A stretch of 64,000 bases of DNA, taken from positions 124,001 to 188,000 of the forward strand of contig JBIKWB010000005.1 of NCBI GenBank assembly GCA_044356555.1. Direction: 5' to 3'. This stretch comes from Tous-C4FEB sp044356555. GTDB taxonomy: Bacteria; Verrucomicrobiota; Verrucomicrobiia; Opitutales; Opitutaceae. Below, piece by piece: positions 1 to 7,081 of this stretch. Below the pieces are notes generated by a model. It worked only from the letters and a program-made list of their open reading frames with translations, was not told the DNA's origin and made no database searches. The first letter of the stretch is position 1, and each line of letters opens with the position of its first letter. The translations under genes were made by a program, and so were the position numbers.

Positions 1-196
1 CGTCGAGCAAGACAAGATGCGGTCGGACTTTTTCGTAAATTTCGAGGGCGGCTTCGCCAGATGCAGCCTCTGAAATGATGTAGTTGGCTTCACTTAAGAT
101 GCCCTTCAAAATGCGCAAATTGGAGCGATCGTCGTCGACAATGAGAATCTTTCGGCCTTCGAGGTCGATCTCAGGTAGAGATGTAAGATGTTCCAT
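1..196 (-). CDS. Response regulator receiver-domain protein (N-terminal part, runs off the left edge)
   Basis: The 65 visible codons form the first half of a CheY-like receiver domain. After a short N-terminal tail comes KILIVDDDRSNLRIL, which carries the acidic Mg-binding cluster at residues 21-23. The window ends on LVLLD, whose Asp65 is the expected phosphoacceptor after beta-3. The start is the ATG at 196; the sequence upstream shows no clear Shine-Dalgarno site. What follows the receiver (output domain or stand-alone) lies outside the window, so the regulated process is unknown. The gene is divergent from metK. Confidence 0.85.
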   Translation of the reverse strand, partial: MEHLTSLPEIDLEGRKILIVDDDRSNLRILKGILSEANYIISEAASGEAALEIYEKVRPHLVLLD

Positions 197-229
197 ATGT
201 TAAGTTTGCTTTACTCGAAGACTAGCCAA

Positions 230-242
230 TGGCAAGTTGCCA
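230..242. promoter_or_regulatory. Perfect 13-nt inverted repeat between divergent genes
   Basis: TGGCAAGTTGCCA is a perfect palindrome around a central G. It lies between the divergent response-regulator and metK genes, so it could be an operator or part of a leader. No second copy was noticed in the window, and function is not established. Confidence 0.25.
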
Positions 243-340
243 CGTTTATTTCGCTCGTCAAGCTATTGGATGCCCCCGGGTTTTAGAATGGATTCAACCC
301 ACTAGGCGGGCGTTGGGTAAATCTTCGTATCACAATATCG

Positions 341-411
341 CGATGCGTTGATATTTAACTTGCCTGACCAACGCTCGTTGTTTTCGTCGTGCTTCCTAAA
401 TCCTATGGCAA
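341..411 (+). promoter_or_regulatory. Structured metK leader, candidate SAM-II/SAM-V-like riboswitch
   Basis: Bases 345-350 (GCGTTG) pair perfectly with 369-374 (CAACGC). With one bulged T at 344 the stem extends by CGA (341-343) pairing with TCG (375-377). The 18-nt loop contains ATTTAAC (353-359), close to the conserved loop of SAM-II and SAM-V. The adjoining TTGCC (360-364) can pair with GGCAA (407-411), which overlaps the metK start codon. That would make an H-type pseudoknot hiding the start. A CTAAA run (396-400) also recalls the family's 3' A-rich strand. The stem and pairings are seen directly; assignment to a SAM-binding class is inference. Confidence 0.4.
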
Positions 412-1625
412 ACACATTTGTTTTTTCCTCCGAATCCGTCGGCGAGGGTCATCCAGACAAAGTCGCTGACTTGATCTCTGACAGCGTCCTAGATGCCTGC
501 TTGGCCATCGATAAGACGAGCCGCGTCGCCTGCGAAACCTTCGTCAAGTCCAACATCGTGGTGGTTGGGGGTGAGATCACGATCCCGAAGCTCCAAGACA
601 AGAAAACGGGTAAAACCAAGGCCCTTGAGGAGGCGATCAATCTCGGTAAGATTATCCGCGACGCGATTCGGCATATCGGTTATACGAACGACGATGATGT
701 GTTTCACGCCGACACTGTTTTCATCAACAACTACCTGACTGCCCAGTCAGCAGACATCTCCCAAGGTGTTGATGCGAAAAAAGTTGAGGGCAAGAAGACC
801 GCCGAGCAAGGCGCCGGTGATCAAGGCCTCATGTTCGGCTACGCGTGCAGCGAGACACCCGAATTGATGCCCACCCCGGTGATGTTTGCTCACCGCCTTG
901 GTCGAGAGCTCACCAAAATCCGCAAGAGCGGCAAAGTGAAGTGGCTCCGGCCCGACGCGAAGTCCCAAGTTTCTGTGCGCTACGTCGACGGTAAGCCCAC
1001 CGAGGTCGTGAATGTCGTCATTTCGACCCAGCACACCGCAGATGTTTCTCACTCGGAAATCGAGTCGTTCCTCATCGATCACGTCGTCAAGAAGGTCATC
1101 CCTGCCTCGATGCTGAATGACCGCACCGAATATCTCATCAATCCGACCGGTCGCTTTGTAATCGGCGGACCCCAAGGCGACTCCGGTCTTACCGGCCGCA
1201 AGATTATCGTTGATACCTACGGCGGTTGGGGACGTCACGGCGGCGGCGCGTTCTCGGGCAAAGATCCCTCCAAGGTCGACCGCTCAGCTGCCTATATGGC
1301 GCGTTGGGTGGCCAAGACAATTGTCGCCTCGGGCCTCTCGTCGATCGCTGAACTCCAGGTCGCTTACGCCATCGGCCACCCGAAGCCTGTGAGTGTTTAC
1401 GTCGATACCTTCGGTACCGGTGTCGTGGCCGACTCCATCATCTCCGAAGCGGTGCAAAAAGTCTTCAGTTTCAAGCCCGCCGATATCGTCAAGCAGCTCA
1501 ATCTGCTGCGGCCCATCTATCGCGAAACCACCAACTACGGACATTTCGGCAAAGCCGGTCTCCCGTGGGAAATCACCAACAAAGCCTCCGCACTCAAAGC
1601 GGCGGTCAAAGCTCTGTCCAAATAA
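405..1625 (+). CDS. metK: S-adenosylmethionine synthetase
   Basis: This is cytosolic methionine adenosyltransferase, making SAM from methionine and ATP. At 406 residues it is close to the family's usual 385-400. It has the N-terminal SESVGEGHPDK ATP/methionine motif, the GAGDQG signature at residues 136-141 and the GGGAFSGKD phosphate-binding signature near residue 279. An in-frame upstream start at 348 would add 19 residues with no similarity to the family and would sit in the structured leader. The ATG at 405 gives the standard MANTFVFSSESVGEGHPDK start. ahcY follows 35 bases downstream, so the two probably form a SAM-cycle operon. Confidence 0.97.
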   Translation: MANTFVFSSESVGEGHPDKVADLISDSVLDACLAIDKTSRVACETFVKSNIVVVGGEITIPKLQDKKTGKTKALEEAINLGKIIRDAIRHIGYTNDDDVFHADTVFINNYLTAQSADISQGVDAKKVEGKKTAEQGAGDQGLMFGYACSETPELMPTPVMFAHRLGRELTKIRKSGKVKWLRPDAKSQVSVRYVDGKPTEVVNVVISTQHTADVSHSEIESFLIDHVVKKVIPASMLNDRTEYLINPTGRFVIGGPQGDSGLTGRKIIVDTYGGWGRHGGGAFSGKDPSKVDRSAAYMARWVAKTIVASGLSSIAELQVAYAIGHPKPVSVYVDTFGTGVVADSIISEAVQKVFSFKPADIVKQLNLLRPIYRETTNYGHFGKAGLPWEITNKASALKAAVKALSK

Positions 1626-1660
1626 ACCTCTCCTGTCCGCGCTCACGCGCACTATCCTTC

Positions 1661-3079
1661 ATGGCAAAAAAAACCAAAGCCGACTTCCACGTTAAAGACA
1701 TCACTCTAGCCGACTGGGGTCGGAAAGAGCTCAACGTAGCCGAGCACGAGATGCCCGGCCTCATGTCGCTCCGTAAAAAATACGGTCCGAAAAAGCCGCT
1801 TAAGGGCGTCCGCGTCACCGGTTCGTTGCATATGACGATCCAGACGGCGGTGCTGATCGAGACCATGGTCGAACTTGGCGCCGATGTGCGCTGGGCTTCC
1901 TGCAACATCTTTTCCACGCAAGACCACGCCGCCGCCGCGATCGCGAAGGCCGGCGTGCCCGTCTTCGCTTGGAAGGGCGAGACTCTCGAAGAGTATTGGG
2001 ATCTTACCTGGAAAGCAGTCAGCTTCCCCGGCGGGAAAGGCCCCGAGATGGTCGTCGACGACGGTGGCGACGTCACCTTGCTTCTGCACAAGGGCTACGA
2101 GATGGAGCTTGGCAGTGACTGGGTGAACTCCGCTTCCGGTTCGCATGAGGAACAGGTCATCAAAAACCTGCTCAAAAAGATCGGGAAGACTCAAAAGGGT
2201 ATCTTTACCGCGATGATCAAAGACTGGCGCGGCGTCTCGGAAGAGACCACCACCGGCGTGCACCGCCTTTATCAGCTTCACGAGCAGGGCAAGCTCCTTG
2301 TGCCAGCGATCAACGTGAACGACTCGGTCACCAAGTCGAAGTTCGACAACCTTTACGGCTGCCGCGAGTCCCTCGCCGACGGCCTGAAGCGCGCGACCGA
2401 CGTCATGATCGCCGGCAAAGTCGCCTGCGTCTGCGGTTACGGCGATGTGGGCAAAGGCTCGGCGTTCTCGCTGAAAGGCTTTGGCGCCCGCGTCATCGTC
2501 ACCGAGATCGACCCGATCAACGCCCTGCAAGCCGCGATGGAAGGCTTCGAGGTCAACACCCTCGAAAGCACCCTCGGTGTCGCCGACATTTACGTCACCA
2601 CGACCGGTAACAAGGACGTCATCACCCTCGAGCACATGGCGAAGATGAAGGATCAAGCCATCGTCTGTAACATCGGCCACTTCGACAACGAGATCCAAGT
2701 TGATCGCCTCTACAAGGCGAAGGGCGTCAAGCGCGTCACCATCAAGCCACAATACGATCTCTTCACGTTCCCCAGCGGCAACAGCATCTATTTGCTCGCA
2801 GAGGGGCGCTTGGTGAACCTCGGCTGTGCGACCGGCCATCCGTCGTTCGTCATGTCGGCATCCTTCACGAACCAGACGCTCGCCCAACTCGATCTCTGGA
2901 AGAATCGCGACACCTACAAGGCCGGCGTCTATCGTTTGCCCAAGCACCTCGACGAGGAAGTTGCCCGCCTTCATTTGGAACGCATCGGCGTGAAGCTGAC
3001 CGTCCTCTCGAAATCGCAGGCCGAATACCTCGGAGTGTCTCCGGGCGGTCCTTACAAAGCCGACCACTATCGCTATTGA
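1661..3079 (+). CDS. ahcY: Adenosylhomocysteinase (S-adenosylhomocysteine hydrolase)
   Basis: This NAD-dependent enzyme splits S-adenosylhomocysteine into adenosine and homocysteine, relieving product inhibition of methyltransferases. The 472-residue protein carries the NAD-binding motif VCGYGDVGKGSA near residue 258. It has the substrate-site stretch around LHTIQ/TALIE (here SLHMTIQTAVLIETM) and the C-terminal PYKADHYRY that is diagnostic of the family. The chosen ATG (1661) begins MAKKTKADFHVKDITLADWG; the longer in-frame version would run back into metK. It lies 35 bases after metK in the same direction and is followed by a strong hairpin terminator. Confidence 0.97.
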   Translation: MAKKTKADFHVKDITLADWGRKELNVAEHEMPGLMSLRKKYGPKKPLKGVRVTGSLHMTIQTAVLIETMVELGADVRWASCNIFSTQDHAAAAIAKAGVPVFAWKGETLEEYWDLTWKAVSFPGGKGPEMVVDDGGDVTLLLHKGYEMELGSDWVNSASGSHEEQVIKNLLKKIGKTQKGIFTAMIKDWRGVSEETTTGVHRLYQLHEQGKLLVPAINVNDSVTKSKFDNLYGCRESLADGLKRATDVMIAGKVACVCGYGDVGKGSAFSLKGFGARVIVTEIDPINALQAAMEGFEVNTLESTLGVADIYVTTTGNKDVITLEHMAKMKDQAIVCNIGHFDNEIQVDRLYKAKGVKRVTIKPQYDLFTFPSGNSIYLLAEGRLVNLGCATGHPSFVMSASFTNQTLAQLDLWKNRDTYKAGVYRLPKHLDEEVARLHLERIGVKLTVLSKSQAEYLGVSPGGPYKADHYRY

Positions 3080-3121
3080 TCACGCTCCTGTTTGCGGCCG
3101 AAACGCCGCAAGGAGTGCGCC

Positions 3122-3153
3122 AAGCGCCGCCCCCAACGGGTCGGCGCTTTTTT
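3122..3153 (+). terminator. Intrinsic terminator after ahcY
   Basis: AAGCGCCG (3122-3129) pairs with CGGCGCTT (3142-3149) and runs straight into a T tract. A second, weaker hairpin (TTGCGGC / GCCGCAA) lies just upstream near 3091-3110. Position and form fit the end of the metK-ahcY transcript. Confidence 0.75.
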
Positions 3154-3395
3154 GTGCCCACACGCTCTGTGCGTATTTTTTGAGGGCAAGGAGACCGGGT
3201 TTGAGCCGGGCAAGCAAAACGAGGAGGGGCTGAGTCGATGCCCATGGGAACGCGATGGCCCGAAGGATCGAAAGGGCGAGGTGCGCGCTCGATTCTCGAT
3301 GCAACACGCCGAGCACGTCCGAATTCAGAATAGGGAAGCGGCCCGATTTTTTCAGACCGATGTTGCCAATATGACGGGCAACTTGAATCGCCTAG
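3154..3395. other. Non-coding stretch between the ahcY terminator and the tRNA-Asp region
   Basis: No recognisable gene, RNA or repeat was found here. A 105-codon open frame spanning 3092-3409 crosses the terminator and has no family resemblance or start context, so it is not called. Confidence 0.5.
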
Positions 3396-3418
3396 TTTTT
3401 CTCTTTTAAGGAGAAAAA
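3396..3418 (-). terminator. Inverted repeat just 3' of tRNA-Asp, possible terminator
   Basis: TTTTTCTC (3396-3403) and GAGAAAAA (3411-3418) are perfect inverted arms separated by seven bases. They lie immediately downstream of the encoded CCA of tRNA-Asp on the minus strand. The stem is A+T-rich but ends in a U-run in that direction. Confidence 0.4.
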
Positions 3419-3495
3419 TGGCGGGATGGACGGGACTCGAACCCGCGACCTTCTGCGTGACAGGCAGACGCTCTAACCAGCTGAGCTACCACCCC
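3419..3495 (-). tRNA. tRNA-Asp (anticodon GTC)
   Basis: This is a complete 77-nt cloverleaf with encoded CCA. The acceptor arm GGGGTGG (from 3495) pairs with CCATCCC with one G-U. D-loop AGCTCAGCTGGTTAGAG, anticodon loop CTGTCAC giving GTC, and T-arm GCGGGTTCGAGTCCCGT are all recognisable. Discriminator base G fits aspartate identity. Confidence 0.97.
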
Positions 3496-3517
3496 GTGTG
3501 AACGGGAAAGAGTGCGA

Positions 3518-3545
3518 AAAGTAGAATTCGACTTGGCCAAGTCAA
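3518..3545 (-). promoter_or_regulatory. Candidate sigma-70 promoter of tRNA-Asp, overlapping a 14-nt palindrome
   Basis: On the minus strand TTGACT (3545-3540) and TACTTT (3523-3518) are separated by 16 bases and lie just ahead of tRNA-Asp. The -10 match is weak. The perfect palindrome GACTTGGCCAAGTC (3530-3543) overlaps the -35 and lies between the two divergent tRNA genes. Confidence 0.35.
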
Positions 3546-3601
3546 GCGCCTGTTTTGCCCTTGTGCGTATCGTGCGGGTGCGTAGCACTCACGGGAGCTT
3601 T

Positions 3602-3678
3602 GCGGTGGTAGCTCAGCTGGATAGAGCAGCGGTTTTCTAAACCGCCGGTCGGGTGTTCGAGTCACCTCCACCGCACCA
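3602..3678 (+). tRNA. tRNA-Arg (anticodon TCT)
   Basis: This is a complete 77-nt cloverleaf with encoded CCA. The acceptor GCGGTGG pairs with CCACCGC. The anticodon stem CGGTT/AACCG flanks loop TTCTAAA, giving TCT (reads AGA/AGG). The T-arm is GGGTG-TTCGAGT-CACCT with one G-U pair. Discriminator base is A. Confidence 0.97.
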
Positions 3679-3684
3679 TTTTCT

Positions 3685-4146
3685 TCAGCGGCTGCCCGCT
3701 TTTGCGGGCCGCGGGGCGAAACGGTAGGTCGTGTTGAAAATCAGTTCGATTGTCTTTGAGACAAAAACCCGGACCTTGATTTTACCGGTGTCGGCGTCGG
3801 TCGGTGTCGCGTGGCCCTCGATGCGGCGAGTTTCACCGGTTTCGCGACGGGCCAGGCCGCTAAACTCAACGCGCTCGCCGCGGGCGAGGCGGGAAAGTTG
3901 TTCAGAGCTGAAGTCGATACCGAGCGCGCCGCGTTCGTTGTAGAAAAAATAGGGGAAGACCTTCGCCGTATAGACGGATTCGAAACGGGAGCCCCTGCGT
4001 TCGAACGTCGGCATCGTCAAAGTAACGGTGCCGACGTAGATCGAAGTTTTGGCCGGGGCGATGGCGACGGTGGCGTAACGGTCCTCCGCTGCGGTGAGAA
4101 TGGCAGTGGTGAAGCTCAGGTAGATGAACATCCAGCGCGGGAACAT
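3685..4146 (-). CDS. Secreted or periplasmic protein of unknown function
   Basis: 153 residues starting at the ATG at 4146: MFPRWMFIYLSFTTAILTAA is a plausible Sec signal peptide with cleavage near residue 20. The mature part is rich in beta-strand-like alternation and aromatic residues. It contains a run of charged GERVEFSGLARRETGETRR and ends in basic residues. I recognise no family. Polyhydroxylated-envelope or DUF-type assignments would be guesses. A longer frame reaching 4401 is open but crosses the argH start region antisense, and its extra residues look non-coding. The gene is divergent from argH. Confidence 0.6.
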   Translation of the reverse strand: MFPRWMFIYLSFTTAILTAAEDRYATVAIAPAKTSIYVGTVTLTMPTFERRGSRFESVYTAKVFPYFFYNERGALGIDFSSEQLSRLARGERVEFSGLARRETGETRRIEGHATPTDADTGKIKVRVFVSKTIELIFNTTYRFAPRPAKAGSR

Positions 4147-4234
4147 GGAGCAAATCGTGCGTCGCGGATGGTCCCGGGCAACTGCTCTTTCGCGTTGCGC
4201 GGCGGGGTGGGGCGGCGTGTGCTCGCTTTTTCTT

Positions 4235-5635
4235 ATGGCCAAATCTTCACAAGCCACTTGGGGCGGACGTTTCACCGCCGGCCCCGCCGAATTGATGCTC
4301 AAATTCAGCGAGTCCGTCTCGTTTGACCATCGCCTCGCGCCCTTCGACATCGCCGGCAGCAAGGCCCACTCGGCGATGCTGGCGCACGTGGGCCTGATCA
4401 CAATTGAGGAGCGGGCGGCGATCCACGCGGGCCTCGATGCGATTCTGGCCGAGATTGAGGCCGGCCGGTTTAAATGGGATCAGAAGCTTGAGGATGTGCA
4501 CATGAACATCGAGCAGGCGCTCACCAAGCGGGTTCCGGCTGCGGCCAAGCTCCACACGGCGCGCAGCCGTAACGACCAAGTCGCGACCGACATGCGGTTG
4601 TGGTTCAAGCATGCCGCCGCCGTGCTGGGCGAAAAAATCCTTGGCGCGCAGCGGGCCTTGCTCGCCGTCGCTTCGGCGCATCGCGACGTGCTCATCCCGG
4701 GCTACACCCACCTGCAGCGGGCGCAACCGGTGTTTTTCTCGCACCATCTTTTTGCTTGGATGGAAATGCTCGAGCGCGACCGGGCGCGGCTCGCGGAGGT
4801 GGCGGCCCACGCCAATTGGTGTCCCTTGGGTTCGGGTGCCATCGCCGGCACGACGTTGCCGATCGACCGGGAGTTTTCGGCCGAAGCGCTGGGCTTCGTT
4901 GACGCGAAGGGCCGGCCGCAGGTCACCCAGAATTCGATGGATACGGTGGCTGACCGCGACCTCTTTATCGAGTTTGCCGCGGCCTGTGCGACGTTTGGCG
5001 TCCATGTTTCGCGGATCGCGGAGGACCTCATTCTGTGGAGCAGCACGGAATTCAAGTTCGTGGAACTGCCCGATGCGTTCTGCACCGGCTCCTCGTTGAT
5101 GCCGCAGAAAAAAAATCCCGATTCCTGCGAACTGCTCCGGGGCAAGTCGGCGCGTCTGCAAGGCAATCTCCAAACGTTGCTCACGCTCGTGAAGGGCCTG
5201 CCGCTCACCTACAACCGCGATCTGCAGGAGGACAAACCGCCGGTGTTCGATAGCTTTGACCAGACCGCGTTGTGCGCCGATGTGCTCGCGGGCACGATCG
5301 GTGGCATGGCGGTGGTGCGCGAACGGTGCGCAGCGGCGGTGGCTGATCCGGCGTTGCTCGCGACTGATCTGGCGGACTATCTTGTGCTCCGGGGCGTGCC
5401 GTTTCGCCAAGCGCATCACGCGGTCGGAGACGTCGTGAAACTCGCCGAGCGGCTCGGTCTTCCGCTCGACCAATTGCCCACCGCGGAAATGCAGAAAATC
5501 AATCCGGCTTACGGCGACGATTGGCGCTCGGTATTTGATTTGAAGCGCGCGCTCGCCAAGCGCACGGGCACCGGGATGCCCGGGCCAAAGCAGGTGGCGA
5601 AGCAATTCGCCCGCTGGCAAAAACTGCTCCGCTAA
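4235..5635 (+). CDS. argH: Argininosuccinate lyase
   Basis: This enzyme cleaves argininosuccinate to arginine and fumarate, the last step of arginine synthesis. It belongs to the fumarase/aspartase superfamily and is a cytosolic tetramer. The 466-residue protein has the superfamily signature GSSLMPQKKNPD at residues 285-296, containing the catalytic serine loop. It also has the N-terminal TWGGRF, HMNIEQ and HTARSRNDQ substrate-binding segments. The start ATG at 4235 gives MAKSSQATWGGRF, typical of ArgH; further upstream codons do not resemble the family. argA lies far away at 42.8-44.2 kb, so arginine genes are dispersed here. Confidence 0.96.
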   Translation: MAKSSQATWGGRFTAGPAELMLKFSESVSFDHRLAPFDIAGSKAHSAMLAHVGLITIEERAAIHAGLDAILAEIEAGRFKWDQKLEDVHMNIEQALTKRVPAAAKLHTARSRNDQVATDMRLWFKHAAAVLGEKILGAQRALLAVASAHRDVLIPGYTHLQRAQPVFFSHHLFAWMEMLERDRARLAEVAAHANWCPLGSGAIAGTTLPIDREFSAEALGFVDAKGRPQVTQNSMDTVADRDLFIEFAAACATFGVHVSRIAEDLILWSSTEFKFVELPDAFCTGSSLMPQKKNPDSCELLRGKSARLQGNLQTLLTLVKGLPLTYNRDLQEDKPPVFDSFDQTALCADVLAGTIGGMAVVRERCAAAVADPALLATDLADYLVLRGVPFRQAHHAVGDVVKLAERLGLPLDQLPTAEMQKINPAYGDDWRSVFDLKRALAKRTGTGMPGPKQVAKQFARWQKLLR

Positions 5636-5665
5636 TTCCTCGGCCGGCGATCCCGGTGTGCCCAC

Positions 5666-7069
5666 GTGTCGCTGTTTCCCACCGCCAAATCCGATCCGGA
5701 ACTCGCGCCCTACCGGGCGGGATTGTTGTTCGGATTCTTCAATGCGCTCACTTGGCAGATCGCGATCGGCACGCCGATGGTGTTGTTTGCCGAGCGGCTG
5801 GGGGCGACGTCGTTTCAAGTCGGGTTGATCTACTCGTTCGTTTTTCTGCTCACGCCGGTACAGATCGCGGCCACGGCGTTGTTGCCGGTTTTTGGGTTTA
5901 AACGCGTCACGCTCGGTGGCTGGGGATTGCGCAGCTTCGCGTTGGTGGTGCCGGTGTGGTTGACGATGCTGGCCCCGCCGGTGGGCCAACCGTGGATGGT
6001 GGCGACGTTGATCTGGAGTGTGTTTTTTTTCTGCTTTTTCCGCTCGGTCGGCGCGGCGGCGATGACGACGTGGTTTCTCGGGCTTTTGCCGCCCTCCGTG
6101 CAGGGGCGCTATTTTGCGTCGGATCAATTTTTATCGGGCGTGGGCGGAGTGGGGACGTTGATTGCCTGTGCGGCGCTCTTCGCGCTGCTGCCGATTTATC
6201 AGGCGTTGTTGGTGCAATACGTGATCGCGCTCGTCGGTTCCACGTTGAGCTACTATTCGCTCAAGCGCCTGCCGGATATTGAGCGTCCGACGGCGATTTC
6301 GCTGAGTTCCGTGGTTCGCGATACGCCGAGGATCATGTTCGCGCGCTCGGAGTTCCGCCGTTACCTCTGGCTCGCGGTCGGTTATACGGTCATCACCACG
6401 CCGATCCCGCCCTTTGCGGCTTACTACTTGAAGGTCGGTCCGCAGTTGTCGGCGGGCGTCATCATGCAATTCGAAGTATTGCGCTACCTGGGCGTCATTG
6501 CGGGGGCCTGGATGTTGCGGCGGCGGATCGATGCGGTGGGCGCAAAACCGTTTTTCCTGCTGGCGCTCGGTCTGATCGCTTTCATTGCGGTGATTTTCTG
6601 GCTGTATCTGCAGCAAATCGTGGGTGGTCTGGCGACGGTGGGCGGGTTGTATTTCGCGGTCGGCTTCGGTGCAGTGTGCTGGAATATCGCGAATCTCCAC
6701 TATCTCCCGAAGATCTCGCCGGCAGACGAGCGCGCGTTGTTTGTTTCGGTGCACGGCGCGGTCACGGCCTGCATTGGGGGCTGCGCGCCGATTCTGTGGG
6801 GTTTCGTGCTCAAGAGTTTGGGGCCCGGGGGGGCGCCGGCGGTTGATGTCGGGTTGTTCCAGTGGTTTTTTGCGAGCGTGGTCGCGGGCGCCTGCGTGCT
6901 CTCCGTTTTGATTGCGCGGCTCCACGAGGACACCAAGACCCACGTCGATCCTATCATCATCGGCAACGCCGTGCTCAATCCGTTTCGGGCTGCTTCCTAC
7001 CTCGTCAATCTGATCGACGCCAAGGGTATCGTCCGCGAGGTCGTGCCCTCGCGTTCGGATCGCAAGTAG
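5666..7069 (+). CDS. Major facilitator superfamily transporter
   Basis: 467 residues with about twelve hydrophobic segments typical of MFS inner-membrane carriers. The first helix begins at GLLFGFFNALTW and the last ends near residue 435. A soluble tail (ARLHEDTKTHVDPI...) follows. The start is a GTG at 5666, since the first ATG lies inside helix 1. No substrate-specific motif is recognised. It begins 30 bases after argH and ends 12 bases before mutL, suggesting co-transcription with either, but the neighbours do not reveal a substrate. Confidence 0.8.
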   Translation: MSLFPTAKSDPELAPYRAGLLFGFFNALTWQIAIGTPMVLFAERLGATSFQVGLIYSFVFLLTPVQIAATALLPVFGFKRVTLGGWGLRSFALVVPVWLTMLAPPVGQPWMVATLIWSVFFFCFFRSVGAAAMTTWFLGLLPPSVQGRYFASDQFLSGVGGVGTLIACAALFALLPIYQALLVQYVIALVGSTLSYYSLKRLPDIERPTAISLSSVVRDTPRIMFARSEFRRYLWLAVGYTVITTPIPPFAAYYLKVGPQLSAGVIMQFEVLRYLGVIAGAWMLRRRIDAVGAKPFFLLALGLIAFIAVIFWLYLQQIVGGLATVGGLYFAVGFGAVCWNIANLHYLPKISPADERALFVSVHGAVTACIGGCAPILWGFVLKSLGPGGAPAVDVGLFQWFFASVVAGACVLSVLIARLHEDTKTHVDPIIIGNAVLNPFRAASYLVNLIDAKGIVREVVPSRSDRK

Positions 7070-7081
7070 CCCTGCGCGATT

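Noticed and set aside
3092..3409. 105-codon open frame between ahcY and tRNA-Asp
   Set aside because: It crosses the ahcY terminator, lacks a start context and resembles no protein family.
4247..6127. 626-codon open frame antisense to argH and the transporter
   Set aside because: Arg/His-rich translation with no family resemblance; it is the shadow of GC-rich coding sequence on the other strand. The same applies to the long antisense frames at 6131-8053, 9801-10712, 16805-18436, 27537-29090, 29776-31389 and 48767-49828.
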